This document shows, one piece after another, positions 1 to 4,839 of a stretch of 5,454 nucleotides of DNA. Positions within the stretch are counted from its first letter, which is position 1, and every line of letters begins with the position of its first letter. The notes below the pieces were generated by a model. It worked only from the letters and a program-made list of their open reading frames with translations, was not told where the DNA came from and did not search any database. The DNA comes from an uncultured Oscillospiraceae bacterium (GTDB lineage: Bacteria; Bacillota_A; Clostridia; Oscillospirales; Oscillospiraceae). Where the stretch lies: assembly GCA_934667865.1 (NCBI GenBank), contig CAKUMR010000090.1, positions 1-5,454 of the forward strand, given 5' to 3'. Position numbers and translations under genes: made by a program.

Positions 1-372
1 CATCGTGCCGGTCGGGATATCTCCCGCCTCGCCGCCCGTGATGGGCTGCAGGTAGCGCAGGATCTCCTCCCGGTGCGCCGCGCCAAAGGGCGCAAGGGAC
101 AGGCCGCAGTTGCCGTTGAGAATGGTCGTCAGTCCCTGCCGCAGCTCGGCATGGCCGAAGCCCTCGCGGAACACCTCCGCGTCGCCGTGGCGGTGAATAT
201 CCAGAAATCCCGGCGTGACGCAGAAGCCGGTCACGTCCAGCGTCTGCGCCGCCGGGCCGAGGTCATGCCCGATCGCGGCAATTTTCCCGCCGGAAACGGC
301 GAGATCAGCCGGGAAGCTCTCTCTGCCGCTGCCGTCGAGAAGCAGACCGCCCTTCAGGATCAGATCAAACAT
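1..372 (-). CDS. N-acyl-D-amino-acid deacylase-like amidohydrolase (N-terminal part)
   Basis: Reading the minus strand from the ATG at 372-370 gives 124 uninterrupted codons to the window edge, so the C-terminal three quarters are missing. The protein opens with the amidohydrolase small beta domain (MFDLILKGGLLLDGSG, residues 1-16). The metal-site motif PGFLDIHRHGD follows, with the HxH pair at H60 and H62, then LNGNCGLSLAP with C89. HxH plus a GNCG cysteine is the signature of the D-aminoacylase branch, in which that Cys is a zinc ligand. Family members are cytoplasmic, about 500 residues long, and remove the acyl group from N-acyl-D-amino acids. The true substrate cannot be read from this fragment; related hydantoinase, dihydroorotase and N-acetylglucosamine-6-phosphate deacetylase families fit less well because of GNCG. 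The start is supported by a strong AGGAGGGA at 386-379, six bases upstream. The gene is transcribed away from the DUF1858 gene. Confidence 0.85.
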   Translation of the reverse strand, partial: MFDLILKGGLLLDGSGRESFPADLAVSGGKIAAIGHDLGPAAQTLDVTGFCVTPGFLDIHRHGDAEVFREGFGHAELRQGLTTILNGNCGLSLAPFGAAHREEILRYLQPITGGEAGDIPTGTM

Positions 373-392
373 ATTACATCCCTCCTGCGCCT

Positions 393-421
393 ATCATAAA
401 CACCGCTTCCGCAAAAATCAA
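393..421 (-). promoter_or_regulatory. Promoter of the deacylase-like gene (leftward)
   Basis: On the minus strand a -35 box TTGATT (421-416) and a -10 box TATGAT (398-393) are separated by exactly 17 bases. Transcription would start near 386, which leaves a leader of only about 15 nt beginning at the ribosome binding site. The -35 box lies inside the left arm of the inverted repeat at 405-450. Confidence 0.6.
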
Positions 422-450
422 GGTCGTTCCGGCTTGATTTTTGCGGAAGC
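405..450. repeat. Perfect 18-bp inverted repeat between divergent genes; candidate operator
   Basis: The arms GCTTCCGCAAAAATCAAG (405-422) and CTTGATTTTTGCGGAAGC (433-450) are exact reverse complements, separated by a 10-base non-symmetric spacer (423-432). The repeat is not placed as a terminator: the flanking genes diverge from it and no gene ends here. Each arm carries the -35 box of one of the two outward promoters, so any protein bound to it would affect both genes. An operator for an unlinked regulator is the simplest reading. A small dispersed repeat that happens to supply -35 boxes is the main alternative. Confidence 0.85.
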
Positions 451-462
451 ATTGGATATAAT
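434..462 (+). promoter_or_regulatory. Promoter of the DUF1858 gene (rightward)
   Basis: A -35 box TTGATT (434-439) and a perfect -10 box TATAAT (457-462) are 17 bases apart, giving a predicted start near 469 and a leader of about 24 nt. The -35 lies inside the right arm of the inverted repeat. The arrangement mirrors the leftward promoter about the point 427.5. Confidence 0.75.
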
Positions 463-492
463 AAAGAAAAATGACACTAGGAGGTTCTTTTT

Positions 493-711
493 ATGGCAAC
501 CAAAATCGAAAAAACCACCATTATCGGTGACGTTCTGGATATCGCTCCGCAGACCGCTCCGCTGTTCATGGCCATCGGTATGCACTGCCTCGGCTGCCCG
601 TCCTCCCGCGGCGAGACCGTGGAGGAGGCCTGCATGGTTCACGGCGTGGATGCCGACGCCTTCCTTGCGCAGGTCAACCGCTTCATCGAGGCCAGTGAGG
701 AAAACAAGTAA
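493..711 (+). CDS. DUF1858 domain protein (hybrid-cluster-protein-associated redox disulfide type)
   Basis: This is a 72-residue soluble protein consisting of a single DUF1858 domain. It has the N-terminal pattern in which an aligned helix (TTIIGDVLDIAPQTAPLF, residues 8-25) leads to a CLGC motif with C32 and C35, followed by a helical tail (residues 41-68). The CxxC pair is the family hallmark and is thought to be a redox disulfide; some relatives are encoded next to the hybrid cluster protein, but no such gene is seen here. A third cysteine, C47, lies outside the motif. The length is normal for stand-alone members. The start is fixed by AGGAGG at 479-484, eight bases before the ATG. It is a one-gene unit with its own promoter (434-462) and terminator (719-747), divergent from the deacylase-like gene. 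The biochemical role is unproven. Confidence 0.88.
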   Translation: MATKIEKTTIIGDVLDIAPQTAPLFMAIGMHCLGCPSSRGETVEEACMVHGVDADAFLAQVNRFIEASEENK

Positions 712-718
712 ACAACCG

Positions 719-747
719 AAAAGGAGAGGCAGGCGCCTCTCCTTTTT
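719..747 (+). terminator. Intrinsic terminator after the DUF1858 gene
   Basis: The stem GGAGAGGC (723-730) pairs with GCCTCTCC (735-742) around the four-base loop AGGC, followed by TTTTT (743-747). Four A residues before the stem extend the pairing. It begins eight bases after the stop codon. Confidence 0.92.
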
Positions 748-777
748 CAAAGAATCCGGCGTATTCTGCCGTTTGAC

Positions 778-782
778 AGGAG
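778..782 (+). promoter_or_regulatory. Ribosome binding site that fixes the trmK start
   Basis: AGGAG lies five bases before the ATG at 788. The reading frame is open far upstream (to 215), but that extension runs through the DUF1858 gene and the terminator, so this site decides the start. Confidence 0.75.
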
Positions 783-787
783 CTTCT

Positions 788-1504
788 ATGAAACTACCCA
801 TCTCTGACCGTCTGCGGTGCTGCACGGCGCAGGTGCCGCAGGGCAGCCGCGTGGCCGACATCGGCGCGGATCACGGCTATCTCGGCATTTTTCTGCTGCA
901 AACGGGGCAGGCAAAATTCGTCCACGCCTCGGAGCTGCGCGAGGGGCCGCTCCATCGGGCGATGGAAAACGCCGCGCGCTACGGTGTGGCGGAGAAAATG
1001 CGCTTTTCTCAAGCGGACGGTCTGGCCGCCGTCGACCCGGACAAGATCGACACCGTCGTCTGCGCCGGCATGGGCGGCGACCTGATCACGCAGATCATCT
1101 CCGCCTGCCCGTGGCTGCGCGACCCGCGCTATCTGCTGATCCTTCAGCCCCAGTCCTCCGGCGCCGACCTGCGCCGGGCGCTGGCTGCGCTGGGCTTCGG
1201 CATCGAAAAAGAAGCGCTCGTCCGCGACGGCGGATTTTTATATCAGGTGCTCAGCGTGCGCTACGGCTGCGCCGCACCGCTGACGCCCGGCGCGCAGTAC
1301 GTTTCCCCCGCGCTGCTCGCCTCCGGCGACCCGCTGCTGCCGGATTATCTGGCCCGCATCGAACGGTCGCTGGCGCTGACGGCCGAGGGCATCCGCCGCG
1401 GCGGCGACCCGGCGGATGAACCGAAGCTGCATTATTACGAAGCCGCGCTCCGCGAGGTGCGCGAGATGAGGAGGAGCTATGAAAACCGTTCGGGAAATCC
1501 ATGA
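788..1504 (+). CDS. trmK: tRNA (adenine(22)-N1)-methyltransferase TrmK
   Basis: A 238-residue cytoplasmic enzyme predicted to transfer a methyl group from S-adenosylmethionine to N1 of adenosine 22 in the tRNA D-arm region. The N-terminal Rossmann-type methyltransferase domain (residues 1 to about 165) shows the SAM-binding motif ADIGADHGYL (23-32), the acidic SELREGP segment (48-54), the TrmK-type CAGMGG (92-97) and LQPQ (119-122). Residues 183-232 form a charged helical tail, matching the coiled-coil C-terminal domain of the family. The length is normal. Its last 26 bases overlap the next gene, a nif3 family member; this pairing is a widespread Firmicutes arrangement. Only 40 bases separate the upstream terminator from the start and no convincing promoter is seen there, so transcription may depend on leak-through or a weak promoter. 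Confidence 0.92.
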   Translation: MKLPISDRLRCCTAQVPQGSRVADIGADHGYLGIFLLQTGQAKFVHASELREGPLHRAMENAARYGVAEKMRFSQADGLAAVDPDKIDTVVCAGMGGDLITQIISACPWLRDPRYLLILQPQSSGADLRRALAALGFGIEKEALVRDGGFLYQVLSVRYGCAAPLTPGAQYVSPALLASGDPLLPDYLARIERSLALTAEGIRRGGDPADEPKLHYYEAALREVREMRRSYENRSGNP

Positions 1505-2267
1505 ATTTCTGCAAACGCTTGCCCCGGAATCCATGCAGGAAAGCTGGGATCACGTCGGCCTGCTGTGCGGGAGGGCAAACGCACCCGTCACGCGGATCCT
1601 GGTCGCGCTCGACCCCTTCCGTGCGGCCTGCGAGGAGGCGAAGGCGCTGGGCGCGCAGCTTCTCGTGACGCACCATCCGGCCATCTGGGAGCTTTCCGCG
1701 GTGAATGACGGCACGGCGCAGGGCCGCAATCTGCTGTTTCTGATCGAAAACGGCATCGCCGCGCTGAACGCGCACACAAATCTGGACAAAGCCCCCGGCG
1801 GCGTGAACGACTGCCTCGCGGCCGCGCTCGGCCTTGCGGATGTACAGGTCGTCGACCCGGAGGGAACCGACGGACAGGGCCGCCCCTACGGTCTGCTGCG
1901 CTGCGGCAAGGTCTGCGCGCAGAGCTCTGCCGCATTTGCGCAATTCGTCAAAACGGCGCTTTCCTGCCCCGGTCTGCGCTACGCGGACGGCGGCCGGGAG
2001 ATCCGGACCGTCTTTGTCGGCGGCGGCGCGTGCGCCGGGGCGCTTGCGCGCGCAGCGGAGCTGGGCTGCGACGCCTTCGTCACCGCCGACGTCAAATACA
2101 ACGCCTTTGCCGACGCGGTCGAGCTGGGCGTGACGCTGATCGACGCCGGACATTTTGAAACGGAGAACCCCGTCTGCACCTATCTTGCAAAAAAACTGCG
2201 CGCGCAGTTCCCCGAAATCGAGGTCTTTGTGTCAAAAGTACACACAGACCCCATAAAATTCGTATAA
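1479..2267 (+). CDS. Nif3-like dinuclear metal centre protein
   Basis: A 262-residue member of the Nif3/YqfO/YbgI family, often labelled GTP cyclohydrolase 1 type 2-like; the real function of most members is unsettled. Family motifs appear in order: WDHVGLLCG (residues 23-31), THHP (64-67), NAHTNLD (97-103), TADVKYN (202-208) and DAGHFETEN (222-230). By family analogy the two metals are held by H65, H66, D103, H225 and E229, all present. It is the short form: it lacks the PII/CutA-like insert that makes B. subtilis YqfO about 370 residues long. The motif usually written as GD-x-KYH has Asn at 208, which is not one of the expected metal ligands. The start has AGGAGG at 1469-1474, and the ATG lies inside trmK in another frame, implying translational coupling. 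No terminator follows before yebC. Confidence 0.92.
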   Translation: MKTVREIHEFLQTLAPESMQESWDHVGLLCGRANAPVTRILVALDPFRAACEEAKALGAQLLVTHHPAIWELSAVNDGTAQGRNLLFLIENGIAALNAHTNLDKAPGGVNDCLAAALGLADVQVVDPEGTDGQGRPYGLLRCGKVCAQSSAAFAQFVKTALSCPGLRYADGGREIRTVFVGGGACAGALARAAELGCDAFVTADVKYNAFADAVELGVTLIDAGHFETENPVCTYLAKKLRAQFPEIEVFVSKVHTDPIKFV

Positions 2268-2272
2268 AATTC
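2253..2272 (+). repeat. Two tandem 9-bp direct repeats abutting the yebC -35 box
   Basis: ATAAAATTC occurs at 2253-2261 and again at 2264-2272, an 11-bp period of about one helical turn. The second copy ends immediately before the -35 box at 2273. The first copy is inside the nif3-family coding end and the stop codon is in the second. It could act as an AT-rich UP-type element, or it could be chance. Confidence 0.5.
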
Positions 2273-2301
2273 TTGTCAAGCCGCTTTTCATGTGCTAGAA
2301 T
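2273..2301 (+). promoter_or_regulatory. yebC promoter
   Basis: A -35 box TTGTCA (2273-2278) and a -10 box TAGAAT (2296-2301) have 17-base spacing, and TG at 2293-2294 makes an extended -10. The predicted start is near 2308, giving a leader of about 32 nt with GAGAGGA-type pairing (2324-2330) before the ATG. Confidence 0.8.
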
Positions 2302-2339
2302 AAAATATACGAAAACTTTATCAGAGAGGAAGCATACTT

Positions 2340-3077
2340 ATGTCCGGACATTCCAAGTGGCATAACATTCAGAAGACAAAGGGTGCGCAGGACGCAAAGC
2401 GCGCTGCCGCTTTTACCAAGATTGCGAAGGAGATGTACGTCGCCGTGAAGGAAGGCGGCGGCTCCGCCGATCCGAACTATAACTCCCGTCTGGCGACGGT
2501 CATCACCAAGGCCAAGGCCGCCAATATGCCCAACGACAACATCAAGCGCGTGCTGGAGAAGGCCGCGAGCGCCGGCAGCGGCGACTCCTACGATTCCATC
2601 ACCTACGAAGGCTACGGCCCCGCCGGCATCGCCGTCATCGTCGAAACGCTGACCGACAACCGCAACCGCACCGCTGGCAATATGCGCCACCATTTCGACA
2701 AATACGGCGGAAAGATGGGCGCAAACGGCTGCGTTTCCTGGAACTTCAGCAAGAAGGGCGTTCTCGTCATCGACAACGAGGACGGCGACTACGAAGAGGA
2801 TGACGTCATGATGGACGCCATGGACTGCGGCGCGGACGACTTTGAAGCCGAGGAGGACTGCTTCACCGTCTACACCGATCCCGATGATTTCAACGCCGTG
2901 GCTGATGCGCTGAGCAAGAAGGGCTACAATTTCGTGTCCGCGCAGATCGAGATGGTTCCCGGCGAATACAAGAAGCTGGAAAATCCCGACGACATCGCCA
3001 ATATGGAAAAGATGCTCGACATCTTCGAGGATGACGACGACGTGCAGAACGTCTGGCACAACTGGGACAGAGATTAA
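2340..3077 (+). CDS. yebC: YebC/PmpR/TACO1 family protein
   Basis: A full-length 245-residue YebC-family protein. The invariant N-terminus MSGHSKWHNIQ-K-KGAQDAKRAAAF is present (residues 1-25). It is followed by the basic helical domain (to about 75), the YEGYGPAGIAVIVETLTDNRNRT block (89-111), the CVSWNFSKKG strand (131-140) and the acidic end DDDDVQNVWHN (231-241). Older annotation calls these proteins transcriptional regulators. The mitochondrial relative TACO1 and recent bacterial work point to a translation role in relieving ribosome stalling at proline-rich stretches, so the regulator label should be read with caution. It appears monocistronic, with promoter 2273-2301 and terminator 3084-3112, and is not beside ruvC as in some other bacteria. 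Nothing is missing or unusual in the protein. Confidence 0.96.
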   Translation: MSGHSKWHNIQKTKGAQDAKRAAAFTKIAKEMYVAVKEGGGSADPNYNSRLATVITKAKAANMPNDNIKRVLEKAASAGSGDSYDSITYEGYGPAGIAVIVETLTDNRNRTAGNMRHHFDKYGGKMGANGCVSWNFSKKGVLVIDNEDGDYEEDDVMMDAMDCGADDFEAEEDCFTVYTDPDDFNAVADALSKKGYNFVSAQIEMVPGEYKKLENPDDIANMEKMLDIFEDDDDVQNVWHNWDRD

Positions 3078-3083
3078 CATTTT

Positions 3084-3112
3084 AAAAAACGGGGCGCATG
3101 CCCCGTTTTTTT
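3084..3112 (+). terminator. Intrinsic terminator after yebC
   Basis: CGGGGC (3090-3095) pairs with GCCCCG (3100-3105) around the loop GCAT, followed by seven T residues (3106-3112). The six A residues before the stem extend the pairing and would allow termination from the other strand too. It starts six bases after the stop codon. Confidence 0.95.
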
Positions 3113-3155
3113 GCCTTATCACAGCAGGCGGCGCGATGGAAGGAAAATCTATTTC

Positions 3156-3184
3156 TTGACAGCGCCGCTCTTCTGCGTTATAAT
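3156..3184 (+). promoter_or_regulatory. Consensus promoter of the tetR-ABC exporter operon
   Basis: A perfect -35 TTGACA (3156-3161) and a perfect -10 TATAAT (3179-3184) are 17 bases apart. The predicted start is near 3191, leaving a leader of about 68 nt. A fully consensus promoter fits a gene set that is held off by a repressor. Confidence 0.93.
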
Positions 3185-3193
3185 CAAACCGCT

Positions 3194-3219
3194 CGTTTTG
3201 TAACCAATGTTATAAAACG
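3194..3219. promoter_or_regulatory. Candidate operator for the TetR-family repressor
   Basis: CGTTTTGTAAC (3194-3204) and GTTATAAAACG (3209-3219) form a 26-bp dyad around the spacer CAAT, with 10 of 11 positions matching. It starts a few bases after the predicted transcription start, a position where a bound dimer would block initiation. TetR-family operators are typically dyads of this kind next to their own gene. A third half-site, CGTTTT, lies at 3232-3237. Binding is inferred, not shown. Confidence 0.65.
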
Positions 3220-3245
3220 TATTTGTGCAATCGTTTTCTTCGGAG

Positions 3246-3251
3246 AAAGGA
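3246..3251 (+). promoter_or_regulatory. Ribosome binding site that fixes the tetR start
   Basis: AAAGGA lies seven bases before the ATG at 3259. An in-frame ATG at 3223 would add 12 residues but has no comparable site upstream and lies between the operator half-sites, so 3259 is preferred. Confidence 0.7.
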
Positions 3252-3258
3252 AGATTCT

Positions 3259-3924
3259 ATGCCCCCGAAACCGAAATTTACCAGAGAGGAGATCGTCGCC
3301 GCTGCGCTCTCGCTGCTGCGCGAGCAGGGGGAAAGCGCCCTGACCGCCCGCGAGATCGGCAAGCGCCTCGGAACCTCGTCCTCGCCCATCTTCACCACCT
3401 TCAAGGACATGGAGGAGCTCAGGGCCGCCGTGCAGTTGGAGGCAAAGGCCGTCTTTGACCGCTATATGGAGGTCGCGAGGGCGTTCTTTCCCGCCTACAA
3501 GAAGCGCGGGATGCAGTGGGTCAAATTCGCACGCGAGGAGCCGATGCTCTTCCGCCTGCTTTTCGAGCAGCACAGCCGCGACGGCGCCGACCTTGACCGT
3601 GCGCTGAGCGAGCTGCCCTTTGGACGGGAAAACGACCTTGAGATCATCATGCGCGACTACCACGCCACGCGCGAGCAGGCCGCGCATCTCTTCCGCCAGA
3701 TGTGGATCTACACCTATGGCCTGTGCGTCATAAGCGCGGCCGGCATATGCCGCCTGACCGATGCCGAAATCGCGACGCTGCTGGGCGAGGTCTTCCGCGG
3801 AATGATTTATATCCTGCATACAGGCAGCGACATTACAAAAATTCAGCCGGTGCCGGACGTTTCCGAAGCGGGAGATGCGCTGCGCCGCCAATCCCCCGAT
3901 CTTCGCGAAAAAGGAGAAAAATAA
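3259..3924 (+). CDS. TetR/AcrR family transcriptional regulator
   Basis: A 221-residue one-component regulator. The N-terminal DNA-binding domain (residues 7-55) contains the helix-turn-helix ALTAREIGKRLGTSSSPIFTTF (27-48) followed by KDMEEL, where TetR proteins usually have a K-x-x-L turn. The ligand and dimer domain (about 60-195) includes WVKFAREEPMLFRLLFE (87-103), which resembles the WHG/TetR_C_33 type. Residues 196-221 form a charged, probably flexible tail. The stop codon directly abuts the ATPase start codon, so the regulator and the exporter are made from one transcript. With the dyad in its own leader, the likely job is an autorepressor of the export operon, released by a small molecule that may be an exporter substrate. 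The ligand cannot be predicted. Confidence 0.9.
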   Translation: MPPKPKFTREEIVAAALSLLREQGESALTAREIGKRLGTSSSPIFTTFKDMEELRAAVQLEAKAVFDRYMEVARAFFPAYKKRGMQWVKFAREEPMLFRLLFEQHSRDGADLDRALSELPFGRENDLEIIMRDYHATREQAAHLFRQMWIYTYGLCVISAAGICRLTDAEIATLLGEVFRGMIYILHTGSDITKIQPVPDVSEAGDALRRQSPDLREKGEK

Positions 3925-4839
3925 ATGGAACACATTATAGAAATTGAACATCTGAACAAGCGCTTCGCGGAGGTGCAGGCAGTGCGCGACCTGTCCTTCC
4001 ATGTGAAGCAGGGTGAACTGTTCGCCTTCCTCGGCGTAAACGGCGCCGGTAAATCCACAACCATTTCCATTCTGTGCGGTCAGCTTGCCAAGGACAGCGG
4101 CAGCGTGCGCGTTTGCGGCGAGAGCATCGACGGAAGCATGGAGCACATCGCCCGCAAGCTGGGCGTGGTATTCCAGAATTCCGTCCTCGACGGCGCGCTT
4201 TCCGTCCGCGATAACCTGCGAAGCCGCGCCGCGCTCTACGGCATCACCGGCGCCGCCTTCAAGGCGCGCCTTGCCGAGCTGGCGGAGCTGCTGGACTTCT
4301 CCGGCCTTCTGAGCCGGATGGTCGGCAAGCTCTCCGGCGGACAGCGCCGCCGCATCGACATCGCTCGAGCGCTGCTGCACCGGCCGGAAATTCTGATTCT
4401 CGACGAGCCGACGACCGGTCTCGATCCGCAGACGCGCAAGCTGCTGTGGGACGTCGTGCGGGAGCTTCGCCGCCGGGAGAATCTGACCGTGTTTCTGACC
4501 ACGCATTACATGGAAGAGGCCGCGGACGCGGACTATGTCGTCATTCTCGACAGCGGCGCGATCGCCGCCGAGGGAACGCCGCTGGCACTCAAGAATACCT
4601 ACACCGGTGACTTCATCACCCTCTACGGTGTAGATGCGGAGGCACTGCGGCCGCTCGGTCTGCCCTGTGAGGCGCTCCGCGGCGCGGTGCGCGTTGCCGT
4701 GCCGGACACTGCTGCGGCGACAAGGCTCATCGTGGAGCATCCGGAGCTTTTTACGGACTATGAGATCACCAAGGGCAAAATGGACGATGTTTTCCTTGCC
4801 GTGACGGGCAAAAAGCTGACGGGAGGTGCCGAAAAATGA
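3925..4839 (+). CDS. ABC transporter ATP-binding protein (DrrA/CcmA type)
   Basis: A 304-residue nucleotide-binding subunit of an ABC-2 exporter, acting at the inner face of the membrane. All ATPase motifs are intact: Walker A GVNGAGKST (37-45), Q-loop Q84 in VVFQNSVLD, signature LSGGQ (136-140), Walker B ILILDE (156-161), D-loop GLD (165-167) and switch H194. The signature is preceded by a helical domain at about 95-130. Residues 220-304 form a C-terminal extension, including the TKGKMDDVFLAVTG segment (282-295) seen in drug and lipid exporters of this group. Translation starts from AAGGAG at 3911-3916 at the very end of tetR, with no gap between stop and start. The gene ends in a 4-base ATGA overlap with the permease gene. 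The substrate is unknown; antibiotics or other amphiphiles are typical of the family. Confidence 0.95.
   Translation: MEHIIEIEHLNKRFAEVQAVRDLSFHVKQGELFAFLGVNGAGKSTTISILCGQLAKDSGSVRVCGESIDGSMEHIARKLGVVFQNSVLDGALSVRDNLRSRAALYGITGAAFKARLAELAELLDFSGLLSRMVGKLSGGQRRRIDIARALLHRPEILILDEPTTGLDPQTRKLLWDVVRELRRRENLTVFLTTHYMEEAADADYVVILDSGAIAAEGTPLALKNTYTGDFITLYGVDAEALRPLGLPCEALRGAVRVAVPDTAAATRLIVEHPELFTDYEITKGKMDDVFLAVTGKKLTGGAEK

Noticed and set aside
73..399. A plus-strand open frame of 108 codons
   Set aside because: It is opposite the deacylase-like gene, whose HxH and GNCG motifs are unmistakable on the minus strand.
405..450. The inverted repeat as a transcription terminator
   Set aside because: Both flanking genes are transcribed away from it, no T-run follows either arm, and the stem has an AT-rich interior.
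773..778. A perfect TTGACA before trmK
   Set aside because: It overlaps the ribosome binding site, and 17 bases downstream, already inside the gene, there is no -10-like sequence.
215..787. Upstream in-frame extension of trmK
   Set aside because: It crosses the divergent promoter region, the DUF1858 gene and a terminator; the family N-terminus and ribosome binding site match the ATG at 788.
1251..2153. A 300-codon minus-strand open frame opposite trmK and the nif3-family gene
   Set aside because: It is Arg- and Ala-rich with no motif or ribosome binding site, and it lies opposite clearly conserved coding sequence.
2295..3122. A 275-codon minus-strand open frame opposite yebC
   Set aside because: Its low-complexity Val/Ala/His-rich translation is what the antisense of an acidic protein gene gives, and it spans the yebC terminator.
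3184..4740. A 518-codon open frame on the minus strand across tetR and the ABC ATPase gene
   Set aside because: It is fully antisense to two genes with intact family motifs, shows no recognisable domain, and is the kind of open frame that strong GC bias at third positions creates on the opposite strand.
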